Below, in pieces: positions 1-9,230 of a stretch of 64,000 nt of DNA. Below the pieces are notes generated by a model. The model saw only the letters and a list, made by a program, of their open reading frames with translations, did no database searches and had not been told where the DNA came from. Origin of the DNA: Verrucomicrobiota bacterium. GTDB taxonomy: Bacteria; Verrucomicrobiota; Verrucomicrobiia; Opitutales; Opitutaceae. Made by a program: the position numbers and the translations under genes. The DNA is taken from positions 82,033 to 146,032 of the forward strand of contig JACRKC010000115.1 in NCBI GenBank assembly GCA_016235555.1, given 5' to 3'. The number at the start of each line of letters is the position of its first letter. The first letter of the stretch is position 1.

Positions 1-1015
1 GCGCCGCGCGCGTGCCGTAGCTCAACGCGACCAGCAGGCGCCGCCCGTGCTGCGCGGCGAAGGCCTGCAACTTTTCCATCACGTGCAGCGTGCTCGCCCG
101 CGCGACCTGCTCGCCCAGCCGGGCCGCGGAGTCGCGGCGCGTCGCCACGTCGGTGAAGTCGAATTTCATTTTCGCCCACTCCGCCAGCCGGCGGACGCGG
201 TCCTGTGGCACATCGGGCACGCCGTCCTGCATCGCGGCGAGCTGCACGATCTCGTGGTCGGCCACGACGGCGCGTGTCCGCTCGAACGAGACCAGCTCGC
301 GCAGCGCCGCGGGCGTGGGGCACGGATTGGCCGCCTCCTCCCACTGGCCGGTGTCGAGGTTCACGCGCAGGTGGGTCCACGGGTTGCAGTGATACATTTC
401 ACTGGAGCGCGTGTAATTGATGACGAAACTGCGCCATGGCATCAGCGTCCGCCGGTGATCGTCGTCGTAGATGTTGAAGATCAGCCAGGGCGCCTGCACC
501 GCCGTCCGCTCCATGCGCCGCAGGCGGGCGAAGGCCTGAAACACGCCGTAGCCGCCGACGCCGAAGTTCCGGAGCGGCTCGCCGAAGTGGGCGGCCAGGT
601 ATTCCTGCCAGGTCTCGCCGTCGCTGACCTGGTGGCATTGGGTGAAGCTGTTGCCATACGTGTTCACGCGGCAAGGGCGGTCGGCGTAATTGATGAGCCG
701 GCGTTCGCCGGTCGCCCCAAAACGGTAGACGGTGCGGGAGCCGTCCACGCCGTCGCGCTGGATGCTGTCCTTCGGCACATAGCCCAGCTCGGGATCGAAT
801 TTCGCCCACTGGTTGCTGGGCGGTGGCTGGAGAAAGGCATCGATGTGCGCGGCGGGCGCCACCCGTTGATGGCGGGCGGCGAGCCACGCCTCGTAACTGA
901 GCGCCGGGCCGGCGGACGATTTCGTGGCCGCGAGTGCGTCGGCGCCAGAGGCGTGCTGGGAGAGCAGCGTGGCCGTTCCGATCGCGGCGGATTCGAGGAA
1001 TTTTCGGCGTTGCAT
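1..1015 (-). CDS. SGNH/GDSL-like hydrolase, Tat-exported, 3' end beyond the window
   Basis: The start is the ATG at 1015; the frame stays open for 338 codons to the window edge, so the C-terminus is missing. The N-terminus MQRRKFLESA is a twin-arginine leader. GNSFT at residues 121-125 resembles the block I serine of SGNH hydrolases, and the glycine-rich NFGVGGYG at about 150-157 resembles block II. The distal block V with the catalytic Asp/His was not seen in the visible part. SGNH enzymes often remove acetyl groups from plant glycans, which would suit the neighbouring esterases, but the substrate is unknown. It is the last visible gene of the minus-strand block, 35 bp downstream of the esterase gene. 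A long plus-strand frame over the same DNA is its shadow. Confidence 0.7.
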   Translation of the reverse strand, partial: MQRRKFLESAAIGTATLLSQHASGADALAATKSSAGPALSYEAWLAARHQRVAPAAHIDAFLQPPPSNQWAKFDPELGYVPKDSIQRDGVDGSRTVYRFGATGERRLINYADRPCRVNTYGNSFTQCHQVSDGETWQEYLAAHFGEPLRNFGVGGYGVFQAFARLRRMERTAVQAPWLIFNIYDDDHRRTLMPWRSFVINYTRSSEMYHCNPWTHLRVNLDTGQWEEAANPCPTPAALRELVSFERTRAVVADHEIVQLAAMQDGVPDVPQDRVRRLAEWAKMKFDFTDVATRRDSAARLGEQVARASTLHVMEKLQAFAAQHGRRLLVALSYGTRAA

Positions 1016-1050
1016 GATGATCTGGGTCTGGAGGGATGGCCACTTTCCGG

Positions 1051-3180
1051 TCAGGCCCCAGCCATCGCCCCCCACGGCTCGATTTGGCGGAGTTGTTTCG
1101 CGGCGAGCGCGCGGTAGCAGTCGGGGAGGTCGAAGGTCTTCAGCACGTCGGGCACGAGGCAGGAGAGCGGCCAGCGATAGGCCTCGTTTTGCGCGATGTC
1201 GTCGTAGCTGGTGAGCGCGTTTTTCAACGTGACCTGCGTGACGCCCTCCGAGATCACGCCGGCGAACGTCGCGGGGAGCGCGCCCCACCCGCGGGCCACG
1301 AGGTGGACCTCGGCGTGGCCGTTGGCCCGCAGCCAGTCGACCACGCGGAGCAAGTCGTGGGTCTTCTGGCCGGCATAGGGCGCATCGAGCATGAGGCCGT
1401 GGATCGCGTGGAAGAAGTCGCTGCCGTAGGGCGCGAGCGGATTCGCCCCCGTGATGGCTGGCAGCGATTCGCCGATACCCCGCACATCGCAGGCAAAGAC
1501 CGCCGACGCCGGCTCCGCCGCCATCGCCTCCGCGATCAGCGGCTCGCTGCGCAGCTCGGCATCGGCCGACAAGTGCGCGACATAGAGAATCGCGCGCCGG
1601 GCGTCGCGCGGCGGGCGCGAGAGGAGATCGACGTCGCTCAAGCGGTAGACGATGGCGTGGACGCCGGGCGCGGTCTCGACGGCGTAGGTGCCGGCGAAAC
1701 GTTTCGGGTAACGGCGTCCGGCGCTCGGGCGCAAAATGCGGTAGTCGGGCGGCGTCGCGGCGTCGCGCGCCGGGAGTTTCAGCGCGTCGGCCACCGCCCG
1801 TTGCAACGTGGCGCCCTCAACCCGTGCGCGTTTCGCGGCGAGCGCGCGCGCGCGATCGCGCGTGGCGGTGAAGACCGTGGCGGGCGCAGCCTCGCCCACC
1901 TGCCCGCGCGCGGTGCAGCGCAACGTCTCGTCCTGCTCGATGGTGAGCGCGGGCTCGGCGGAGGTCGGGGAGATTTTCGTCTGGCGGTTGAACCAGGCAT
2001 ACATCGCCTCGCGGTTCACCTGCGTGTAGCCGTGCGGATTAGGGCCGATGAAGAGCCGCACGTTGTCCTCCGCGCCCAGGAGCCGGTAGAGGTTTTTCAG
2101 GCGTCCAAACGCCTCCTCGAGCCCGCGGGCATCGAAAAAGTCGCGCTCGCCGCCCAGCAGGATCACGGGGCGCGGCGCCATCGCCGCGATGAAATCCGCG
2201 TGATCGAGCCCGAGCGCCAGCGCGCGGGGCGGGCACTGCTCCGTGTCGGCGGGAAGCTCGTTCTCCAGGTTGCGGCGGAACGTGGTCACAAAGCAGCTCG
2301 GCGCCGCCATCGTCCAGCGCGGGTCCGCGGCGCAGAGCCACGTCGTCTGCGTGCCCCCGCCGGAGTTGCCGGTCACTCCGACGTGCGCGGCGTCCACTTC
2401 CGGCCGCGAGAGCAGGTAGTCCAGCGCGCGGATGCCATCCCACGCCATCCAGGCGCCGACACACTCGCCGACGAGGAACTGCTGGTTACCGACATGGATG
2501 TGCTCGGCGACGCCGACACCGTGCCGCGGCGCGAGGTCCGGCCCGACGCACTGCAGCCGCTCGCCCTGCCCCAACGGATCGTAGACCAGGCAGACGTAAC
2601 CCAGCCGCGCGAGCCCCTGCGCAAAAGCCTGATAAGGTTCGGCGGCCTTGCCGTTGGCATTGTGGCCGCAGGTTCCAACCACCGCGGGCAGTTTGCCGCC
2701 ACGACCCTTCGGCATATAGAGATTCCCCGTCACCGGAAAGTTCGGACGGCTCTCGAAGATCACCTTCTCGATCCGATAGGTGTCGCGCTCGACGACGCCG
2801 GTCACGCGGGCGTTGAGCGGCGTTTTCTCCGGCCACGGGCCGAAACATTGCCGAACCTTCTGCCGCACGTCGCGCACGTAGGCCTCGGCGTCGGCCCGCG
2901 TGCGCAGCGCCGCGCGGCGGGCATCGGCGGCGCGCTCCACCTCGCGCACGCGCGCAACGTAGTGCTCCTGCATCATCCGGCCGAAGCGGTTGAGCGGAGG
3001 GAGTTCACCCGGCGGCGCCGCCGGCACGGGCGCCTTCGCCGCAGGAGCCTTCGATTTGGTCGCCTCCGCACCGGCCAAGGCCGGCGCGAGAGCGGAGAAG
3101 CCAAGCAGGCCAAGGCCGGCCTGCTGCAACAAGGTGCGGCGCGTCACGGCCGCAGGGAGCGATGTAGGGTGCGGAGTCAC
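1051..3180 (-). CDS. Secreted alpha/beta-hydrolase, acetylxylan-esterase-like, two hydrolase-like halves
   Basis: A 709-residue protein from a GTG at 3180; a second in-frame GTG at codon 12 (3147) would put the TRRTLLQQ twin-arginine leader almost at the N-terminus and may be the true start. The first half has an esterase fold signature: GTCGHNANGK near residue 170 and the nucleophile elbow GNSGGG at 271-276, with Ser273 as likely nucleophile. The histidine in NPHGYTQVNREAMYAWF is a candidate triad member. The second half (about 440-709) has a weaker hydrolase-like pattern (ILYVAHLSADAE, CDVRGIGES) without a clear nucleophile elbow. The family deacetylates or de-esterifies plant polysaccharides. 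It lies 12 bp after the small upstream gene, consistent with one transcript. Confidence 0.8.
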   Translation of the reverse strand: MTPHPTSLPAAVTRRTLLQQAGLGLLGFSALAPALAGAEATKSKAPAAKAPVPAAPPGELPPLNRFGRMMQEHYVARVREVERAADARRAALRTRADAEAYVRDVRQKVRQCFGPWPEKTPLNARVTGVVERDTYRIEKVIFESRPNFPVTGNLYMPKGRGGKLPAVVGTCGHNANGKAAEPYQAFAQGLARLGYVCLVYDPLGQGERLQCVGPDLAPRHGVGVAEHIHVGNQQFLVGECVGAWMAWDGIRALDYLLSRPEVDAAHVGVTGNSGGGTQTTWLCAADPRWTMAAPSCFVTTFRRNLENELPADTEQCPPRALALGLDHADFIAAMAPRPVILLGGERDFFDARGLEEAFGRLKNLYRLLGAEDNVRLFIGPNPHGYTQVNREAMYAWFNRQTKISPTSAEPALTIEQDETLRCTARGQVGEAAPATVFTATRDRARALAAKRARVEGATLQRAVADALKLPARDAATPPDYRILRPSAGRRYPKRFAGTYAVETAPGVHAIVYRLSDVDLLSRPPRDARRAILYVAHLSADAELRSEPLIAEAMAAEPASAVFACDVRGIGESLPAITGANPLAPYGSDFFHAIHGLMLDAPYAGQKTHDLLRVVDWLRANGHAEVHLVARGWGALPATFAGVISEGVTQVTLKNALTSYDDIAQNEAYRWPLSCLVPDVLKTFDLPDCYRALAAKQLRQIEPWGAMAGA

Positions 3181-3192
3181 GGTGGGTTGGAT

Positions 3193-3396
3193 TCAAAGTT
3201 GCAAAACGTGGCCGGGGACCTCCCGTCCGTGAACGGTTTCCCCCGTCGTGAAATTGGACCGGTCCTTGCCGGTGACCAACGCGATGGTCTCGCGCGGGGT
3301 GATCGGCGCCGCCGAAAAAGCGGCGAGGCTCACGCTGAAAAACGCCGGAGCAAGCAGGGCGATCCACACGGAGCGGGTGAATCCTCGGGGCCTCAT
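3193..3396 (-). CDS. Small secreted protein, possibly the truncated start of a larger gene
   Basis: A 67-residue frame whose ATG (3396-3394) overlaps the TGA of the upstream DUF4091 gene in an ATGA arrangement, so it is probably translationally coupled. Residues 1-30 form a clear Sec signal peptide with a cleavage region around AAFSAAP. The mature part is only about 37 residues and contains LVTGKDRSNFTTGE, which is reminiscent of the N-terminal edge of DUF1080 (3-keto-disaccharide hydrolase) proteins (typically LFNGKDLSG). It stops 12 bp before the next gene. I infer either a remnant of a DUF1080 gene lost by deletion or a genuine small periplasmic protein; the sequence does not decide. Confidence 0.5.
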   Translation of the reverse strand: MRPRGFTRSVWIALLAPAFFSVSLAAFSAAPITPRETIALVTGKDRSNFTTGETVHGREVPGHVLQL

Positions 3397-5126
3397 TTGC
3401 GTTTCGCCTCCACGATCATCGTTGCCAGCTTCGCGCGCGCGCCGGCATAGGCCGCGGCATCTTTCTCCCATTTGAAAAACGACTCCGTCAGCGGGCGCAC
3501 GATCTTCTCCGCTTCGGCCCGTCGGCCGGCACGTTCGAGCAGGGCAAGGTATTCGTAGTCCTCGATGCCGTCGCGCAGCGCCTTCAACCGGATGCTCGGC
3601 GCGATGCCGTCGTAGCCCACGGCGCGGGCGGGATACACCAGCGAGCCCTCGCCGTGGTAGACGATCCCCGTTTGACCCTGTTGGAAGACACCTTTGCCGA
3701 CAAAATGAGGCGCCTGCTGCCACGGATCCTCGACCTTGGCCCAGTAGGCCATGCCGCCCCAATAGAGCAGGCCTTTCATCTGGTCGCGCCAAGCCATCCA
3801 CGCCGGCACCCGGTAATTCAGCAGGGGATGGTCGATGTGCCACCACGGTGTGGGCGCGCCCTGGCAGAGTGCGGTGTAGGTCCAAATCGTTTCGCCCAAG
3901 GCCTGGCGTTTGACGGCGTCTTCCGGGCGGTGCAGCGAGAACAGCGGACACCAGATGTCCACGGCACCGTAGAGATCGCCCCAGGCGCGGTCCGCGCCGC
4001 GCCGGCCCGGCTCCGTCCACGGCTGCTCGACAACCATGACTTTCACCGCCGACTTCGCGTCGCGGACGGCGCGACCCCATTGCTGCACATAGTGGTAATC
4101 CTCCTCGGTGTTGGGTTCGTCCTTGAGGTAGGTGAAAAAAATCACGTCCGGCCGTTTCAGCTCCGCCGCCATCTGGTCAAAGCTCCTCAACCAGGCGTGC
4201 AGCTTCTCGCGCTCCGCCTCGGGATCTTTGATCACGCTGCCCGGATGCGGCGTCTGCAAGGCGTTGACGTGATAATCGTCCACGAACTTCCGGAGTGCGT
4301 CGACTTGCTCGGTGGTGAAACGATACGTGCCGTTGGCCTGCTGCTGCGGCTTCAATGCAACGGCCGGCGGCGTGGCGTTGACGAGATGGCGGCTCAGTTC
4401 GTCGGCCACCTGCGCCGCGACCGCACCCCAATCCTTGGGTTCCGGTTCGTTGCCGGCCTTGCCCCGGGCAGCATAATGCCGGCGCATCGAGTCCGCGGGC
4501 GAACCGAGCGCGGTCTGGAAAGTCGGCGTGCGCGGCAGCTCGAAATCCCACACGATCAACTCCACCGCGATCGTCGTGGCGACCCGGCCTTCGCCGACCA
4601 CGCGGCAGGCACCGCGATATTTTCCCGGCTTCGCGTCGGCTGGCACGAAGAGGTCCACCCAGAAGCCGTGCGTCTCGTTCGCCGGCAGGTCGAACGGCAC
4701 GGCTTGGTTCCGTGCGCCGACGAGCGGTCGCTTCGTCACCGGGTGACGGAACGGGATCAGCGCATCGGGATACCAGCCCGGCTTGAAGTCGGCGTTGCGG
4801 TAGGTCGGCTGCGTCAGCTCGACTTGATGTTGCCGGTAGAGCACGGCGTCGACGGCGCGGATGACCGAGCCGCCCGGGCCGGCCAGGTCGCCCGGCTCGA
4901 TGTTCACGCCTTTCACCGGCGAGTCGGAACGCAGGAAGATCTGGAAACTCTCCCACTCGTTTTTTGCCGCCGCCAGTGCGACATTTTTTCCCGTGCCGGC
5001 CGGCTCGTCGCGCAGCACATGCACCGTGTCGCTTCTCACCCACACCTGGCAGTTGCCGGGAGCACCGGCGGCCCGGACCGCCGGCGCGAAGAGCACCAGC
5101 GCGCCGAAGAGAACGAGAGCTTTCAT
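3393..5126 (-). CDS. DUF4091 glycoside-hydrolase-like protein (GH123-related), secreted
   Basis: A 577-residue protein with a Sec signal peptide (MKALVLFGALVLFAPAVRAAG). An N-terminal beta-domain (about 25-200) is followed by a TIM-barrel-like region (about 200-460; ELKRPDVIFFTYLKDEPN, WHIDHPLLNYRVPAWMAW). The C-terminus has the DUF4091 hallmark LRDGIEDYEYLALLERAG. Members are distant relatives of GH123 beta-N-acetylgalactosaminidases; the Asp-Glu in LKDEPN is a plausible catalytic pair, but this is inference. It starts 26 bp after the Gfo/Idh gene and overlaps the following small gene by 4 bp. The product is probably periplasmic and acts on a locus-specific oligosaccharide. Confidence 0.82.
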   Translation of the reverse strand: MKALVLFGALVLFAPAVRAAGAPGNCQVWVRSDTVHVLRDEPAGTGKNVALAAAKNEWESFQIFLRSDSPVKGVNIEPGDLAGPGGSVIRAVDAVLYRQHQVELTQPTYRNADFKPGWYPDALIPFRHPVTKRPLVGARNQAVPFDLPANETHGFWVDLFVPADAKPGKYRGACRVVGEGRVATTIAVELIVWDFELPRTPTFQTALGSPADSMRRHYAARGKAGNEPEPKDWGAVAAQVADELSRHLVNATPPAVALKPQQQANGTYRFTTEQVDALRKFVDDYHVNALQTPHPGSVIKDPEAEREKLHAWLRSFDQMAAELKRPDVIFFTYLKDEPNTEEDYHYVQQWGRAVRDAKSAVKVMVVEQPWTEPGRRGADRAWGDLYGAVDIWCPLFSLHRPEDAVKRQALGETIWTYTALCQGAPTPWWHIDHPLLNYRVPAWMAWRDQMKGLLYWGGMAYWAKVEDPWQQAPHFVGKGVFQQGQTGIVYHGEGSLVYPARAVGYDGIAPSIRLKALRDGIEDYEYLALLERAGRRAEAEKIVRPLTESFFKWEKDAAAYAGARAKLATMIVEAKRK

Positions 5127-5151
5127 GAAGGTGTCTCCTGGGGTGGTGGCT

Positions 5152-6624
5152 TCACACTTTTTCGGGAATCACGAACGGCGGACGCTGCGCCTCGTGCAAC
5201 AGGTAGCGGGCGCGCGCCAACGCCGCCGGATCGCGCGAACTCACCTGGGTGATGGCGTCGTTCGCCGGGTCGATGACGAGCCAGGGGCCGAGGGCCATGC
5301 GCTGCCGCTCGGGATCGATGCCGTGGATTTTCAGGTGTTCGAGCACGGAGCGGGCGATCTCCGCCGCGGCGGGAACCGGCTCGACCGCCCGCGCGATCGC
5401 CGCGGCTCCGGCCGCCTCGCCGGCGCGCAGCGAGATGTTGCCGTAGTGGCACATCGCCGCCGTCACGTGCCCCGCCATCGGGGGCGCGGCGAGGTCCGCC
5501 GTGCGCCGGCTTCGCACGGCGTCGAGGAAATTGTCCAGGTGCCCGCGGCCGCCGTCGCCGCCGAATTTCCTGATGATCTTGCCGGCCGGATCATACGCCG
5601 TGCATCCGACCGCTCCGGCCACATAACCGCCCTCGCAGTGCGCCACCACGCCGACGCGAAGTCCCTTCACGTGGTCCAGCACCGTCGTGCCCGGTTTCGC
5701 CGGGAGCGCGCGGTATTCGAAAATCACGGGCGTGCCCTCGTAGTCGTAAACCGCGATCTGCGTATTGGGCGTGTCCGCGATGTCGTCGGGGCCGTAGCGT
5801 CCGCCGAGCCCGAGGACGCGGCGGGGCGCGGCCTCGGCGCCGACGAAGCGCCGCGCGATGTCGAGCAGGTGCGCGCCGAAGTTGCCGAGGATGCCGTTGC
5901 CGGTCGCCCACGACAGGTGCCAGTCCCAGTGCAGCTCCGCGCGCTCGAGCGGAATCACCGGGGTCGGCCCGCAGAACAGATTGTAATCGAGAAAATCGGG
6001 ATACCACGGATCGCGGCGCGGGCTCGCCTTGCGCGCGAGATAGGAGACCGCGTGGACGTGCTGCAGTTTGCCCAGCTCGCCCGCGCGCACGTAGTCGATG
6101 CCCGCGGCGAGCCCGGTCTCGGAGCGATACTGGGTGCCGACCTGCACCATGCGCCCGTATTTCTCCGCGGCCTCGATGATCTTGCGGCCCTCCCACACAG
6201 TGTGGGTCATCGGCTTTTCGACGTAAACGTCCTTGCCCGCCTGGCAGCCCCACACCGTCAGCAAGGCGTGCCAGTGGTTGCCCGACGCGATGATGATGGC
6301 GTCGATGTCCGGCCGCGTCATGAGTTCGCGCGCATCGGTGCAGGTGAACGGCGCCGCGTGACTCGCGTCCGCCTCCTGCGCGGCGCGGGCCAGCGCGCGC
6401 GGGTCCACGTCGCAGAGCGCGGCGACGCGGACGTCCTTTCGTCCTAACAACCGCTTGAGATGGCCGTGCCCCATGATCCCGAGGCCGATGATCGCGACGC
6501 GAATCGCGTCATTCGCGCCGACCGGCGCCGCGCGCACCGAGCCGGGCAGCGCGGCCGCCGCCCAACGGGCTCCGGCCACGGCCGCAGCGGTCTGCAAGAA
6601 GGAGCGTCGGTTGAGTGGGTTCAT
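5152..6624 (-). CDS. Gfo/Idh/MocA-family oxidoreductase with Tat signal
   Basis: A 490-residue protein beginning MNPLNRRSFLQTAAAVAG, a twin-arginine leader. The Rossmann motif GLGIMG is at 47-52 and the family EKP motif at 136-138 (VYVEKPMTHT). Histidines in GNFGAHLLDIARRF match the second catalytic block. Tat export suggests folding with bound NAD(P) in the cytoplasm before export, as in glucose-fructose oxidoreductase; such enzymes can run closed redox cycles on sugars or glycosidases can use the same chemistry. The substrate cannot be read from the sequence. It lies 27 bp downstream of the ceramidase-like gene and 25 bp upstream of the DUF4091 gene. Confidence 0.88.
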   Translation of the reverse strand: MNPLNRRSFLQTAAAVAGARWAAAALPGSVRAAPVGANDAIRVAIIGLGIMGHGHLKRLLGRKDVRVAALCDVDPRALARAAQEADASHAAPFTCTDARELMTRPDIDAIIIASGNHWHALLTVWGCQAGKDVYVEKPMTHTVWEGRKIIEAAEKYGRMVQVGTQYRSETGLAAGIDYVRAGELGKLQHVHAVSYLARKASPRRDPWYPDFLDYNLFCGPTPVIPLERAELHWDWHLSWATGNGILGNFGAHLLDIARRFVGAEAAPRRVLGLGGRYGPDDIADTPNTQIAVYDYEGTPVIFEYRALPAKPGTTVLDHVKGLRVGVVAHCEGGYVAGAVGCTAYDPAGKIIRKFGGDGGRGHLDNFLDAVRSRRTADLAAPPMAGHVTAAMCHYGNISLRAGEAAGAAAIARAVEPVPAAAEIARSVLEHLKIHGIDPERQRMALGPWLVIDPANDAITQVSSRDPAALARARYLLHEAQRPPFVIPEKV

Positions 6625-6651
6625 GGCAGGTGCGGTTGACCGTGCGGTGGC

Positions 6652-8016
6652 TCAGGTGCGGAGCAGTTCGCGAATTCCTTCCGTGAGCAGGTCGTCCACG
6701 CCGGGCGCGCAGAACGCCACGCCCACCTCGTAACCACCCTTCGGGTATTCCTCCTTCACTGGCACATACCACACCCCGCCGTCGCCATAGGCTGCGGTCG
6801 CGACGAAACGCGACCCGCCGAGCTGCTGCGCGCGCAGCTGATATTCGACAAAACATTCCCCGGGCAGGTGGAGCAGCGCGAGGTCGCCGAGGTGCAGCGC
6901 GCTCAGCACGATCGGCACCCGGCGCGCCACGCGTTCCATCAACGCGATGACCATCGCAGGCCGGATGCGGTTCGCGGGTCCGTTCTTCTTGTTCACGAGC
7001 ATCGCGCGCTGGTTCGCCGCGGTAAAAACCGGATTGATCTCCGGCACGATCGGGTGCGTCTTCCAAACCACGCGCCCGATGGGGGTGCGGACAAACGACT
7101 GCTCCGCCGCGCGGATGCCGTCGTAGATGCGCTGCGTGAGCTGCACCCGCGCCTCGGGCGTGCCGGGGTTGTATTTCCCCGCGGCGACGTTGCCCGCGCA
7201 ACCCGTGAAGTAGAGGTGCGTGCAGCCCGGCTCCTCCTGTTGCCGCCGCTTGCGCGCGAGCCCGGGGAAATCGCTGCTCACGTGCCCGCCGCCATAGTTG
7301 CTCATCGGGTGGGTCGCGTAGTAGTGGCAGGCCACGATCTTCTCGCCGCCGTCGTAAAAGGCCACCGTCTTCAGCATCGGGTCAATCAGCCCCTCCGGCA
7401 GCGCGATCAACTCCGGCGTCCGGCACGAACTCCCGCGCATCACCCGCACCTTGCCGTCCGGTCCGAGCGCCACGCGCCGGTTGCTCGCAACCTTCTCCAC
7501 GCGGCCTTCGCCGTGCGCCACGTGCGTCACCCGGCGTGCCTTCGGCAGCGCCGCCCGGACGGCCGCCCGGCCGCGATCGAGACATTGCCCGAAAAATCCG
7601 CGGTCGACCGACTGGAGGTTGTCGCCCTCGGCGTCACACAGCTCCTGGGCGCGCAGGCACACCATCGGGGCATCGTGCTGATGCACGCAGTGCACGGCCA
7701 CGCGCTCCGGCGTGGTGCCGGCGGCTTCGGCCAGCGCCGTGCGCAAGGCGAGGTGCGCTTCGTTGTGAATTCCCTCCCAGTCGACGGCGCACACGACGAT
7801 CGGCTGCCCGGCGCCCAGCAGCACATAGCCGATCGCTTCGAGCGCGTCGGCATGATCGACCACCGGCTTGATCCAGCCGCCACAGAGCGGGTGGCCAACC
7901 GGTGGAGTGACATCACAGCGAAACGGCGCGATGCGCAGACCGGGCTCGCTCGCGGCGCGAGCGGTGACGGACGCGGCCAGGGTGGCCTGGAGGAAGCGGC
8001 GGCGGGTGAGTTTCAT
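6652..8016 (-). CDS. Neutral/alkaline non-lysosomal ceramidase-like protein, Tat signal
   Basis: A 454-residue protein with the leader MKLTRRRFLQATLAASVTARA. Ceramidase-type features are the opening IAPFRCDVTPPVGHPLCGGW, the metal-site segment VAVHCVHQHDAPM, VACHYYATHP and FTGCAGNVAAGKYNP. Canonical ceramidases carry HTHSGPG where this has HQHDAPM, so the substrate is probably not ceramide. In Planctomycetota and Verrucomicrobiota this fold is common in carbohydrate loci with no defined substrate. It resembles the N-terminal half of the 11162-13714 fusion in the same block, so the locus has two ceramidase-like modules. Confidence 0.83.
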   Translation of the reverse strand: MKLTRRRFLQATLAASVTARAASEPGLRIAPFRCDVTPPVGHPLCGGWIKPVVDHADALEAIGYVLLGAGQPIVVCAVDWEGIHNEAHLALRTALAEAAGTTPERVAVHCVHQHDAPMVCLRAQELCDAEGDNLQSVDRGFFGQCLDRGRAAVRAALPKARRVTHVAHGEGRVEKVASNRRVALGPDGKVRVMRGSSCRTPELIALPEGLIDPMLKTVAFYDGGEKIVACHYYATHPMSNYGGGHVSSDFPGLARKRRQQEEPGCTHLYFTGCAGNVAAGKYNPGTPEARVQLTQRIYDGIRAAEQSFVRTPIGRVVWKTHPIVPEINPVFTAANQRAMLVNKKNGPANRIRPAMVIALMERVARRVPIVLSALHLGDLALLHLPGECFVEYQLRAQQLGGSRFVATAAYGDGGVWYVPVKEEYPKGGYEVGVAFCAPGVDDLLTEGIRELLRT

Positions 8017-8105
8017 CGGAGGGAGATGCGGAAGGAGCTTCGGTTTTGAGAAGGCGTCGGGAGCTGGGACGGTGGAGAAGAAGGGCGGCGGCGTGTGCGT
8101 GGGAG

Positions 8106-9212
8106 TCAGTGGATCACCACGTCGTAAACGTCATCGGGATAGAGCCCCCCAACTCCGTTCCGCTCGATGCGCAGGGGCTTCCCCAGCGGTTTGCCATCAA
8201 GCAGCACCACGATTTGCGCCGCCACGGGATACACGTCCCACGGGGCGTCTTTCAGCGGAAGCAGGTAGAAGCCAAATGTCGGTGACTGGGCGCTCGCCGC
8301 GAGTTGCGTCCCGTCCTCCGTCCTCAGTTCCACCGTCAGCTCGGTGATCTTGCGCGATTTGCCCGCGGCATCGGTGATCGTTGGCGGCCAGCGGCCCGCT
8401 TCGCGCGTCCACACCTCCTGGCCGTCCGCTCCGACGAGTCTGATTCCGACGTGGTGACTCTGCGGGCGCGGGTAGATGCGCACGTTGTCGAACCAGGCGC
8501 GGCTGGTGACTTCCGACGGAATCGCCGGCCTCCGCCCGTGGTTGCCGTAAAATTTCAGTTCCGCATGAGCGGTGCGCAACGGGAGTTCGACCGGATCGCA
8601 GACAGGCTTCCAGCCGTCAGCCGCTTTCACCGAAAAATCCGCCAGGTTGGTCGTGCCGTTCAGCTCGATGCGGCAGAGGAAACCCCGACCGGGCGGGTGC
8701 GGCAGTTCCAACGAATGATTCCGCGGCGCCTTGAATCCGACCGGCAATGAGGCGCCCGCCAGAAATCCCGCCGTCGGACCGAAATCCACCATCAGAATCT
8801 CCACCCAATGATCCGGACTGCGCCCGCCGTCCCCACCACAGAGGTGGAACGCCAGCCGATGCGGCGGTGCGCCCGTCGTGCGGACATCCATCTCGCCGAC
8901 GAGCACCAGATCCTTGTGCTTCACTCCCCCCAGGCCCCAGAAGCCGTTCATCTGGACGATGCCGCTGGCGGTAAGCTCCAGCCGACCGCCCTGCTGGCGC
9001 ATCGTGGTGCGGTCGGGGTCTCGATGGTGCACGCGCCATATCTTGGAATTCATTTCGGGCGCCTCAAAGTCCTCGACCAAAAGTGCGCCGCGCTCGACCA
9101 ACCGGACCGCGTTCGCGGCCGTCAGCGGCTGCGGCGGCGGTGGCGAATCGGCACCACGAGTCCACATCACGGTTGAGAGCAAACCGGCGAGCAGTATGAT
9201 TGGGTGTTTCAT
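8106..9212 (-). CDS. Secreted ConA-like beta-sandwich protein, unknown function
   Basis: A 368-residue protein from the ATG at 9212; an in-frame GTG nine bases upstream would add three residues, but the signal peptide (MKHPIILLAGLLSTVMWTRG) starts at the ATG. The body has many short beta-strand patterns: LLVEDFEAPEMNSKIWRVHH near the N-terminus, then MDVRTTGAPPHRLAFHLCGG and AWFDNVRIYPRP. This is typical of laminin-G/ConA-like domains that bind or cleave glycans. I see no firm catalytic motif. The C-terminal 100 residues look like a separate Ig-like domain. It lies between the heparinase-like and ceramidase-like genes and is probably part of the same transcript. Confidence 0.7.
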   Translation of the reverse strand: MKHPIILLAGLLSTVMWTRGADSPPPPQPLTAANAVRLVERGALLVEDFEAPEMNSKIWRVHHRDPDRTTMRQQGGRLELTASGIVQMNGFWGLGGVKHKDLVLVGEMDVRTTGAPPHRLAFHLCGGDGGRSPDHWVEILMVDFGPTAGFLAGASLPVGFKAPRNHSLELPHPPGRGFLCRIELNGTTNLADFSVKAADGWKPVCDPVELPLRTAHAELKFYGNHGRRPAIPSEVTSRAWFDNVRIYPRPQSHHVGIRLVGADGQEVWTREAGRWPPTITDAAGKSRKITELTVELRTEDGTQLAASAQSPTFGFYLLPLKDAPWDVYPVAAQIVVLLDGKPLGKPLRIERNGVGGLYPDDVYDVVIH

Positions 9213-9230
9213 TTGGGACACTTTCTTGGT

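Noticed and set aside
1036..3450. 804-codon open frame on the plus strand
   Set aside because: It lies antisense to the esterase gene; the minus-strand frame has family motifs and a leader, and such shadows are expected at this GC content.
6652..8016. True neutral ceramidase
   Set aside because: The fold matches, but the HTHSGPG-type motif is changed to HQHDAPM and the context is glycan degradation, so only a ceramidase-like call is supported.
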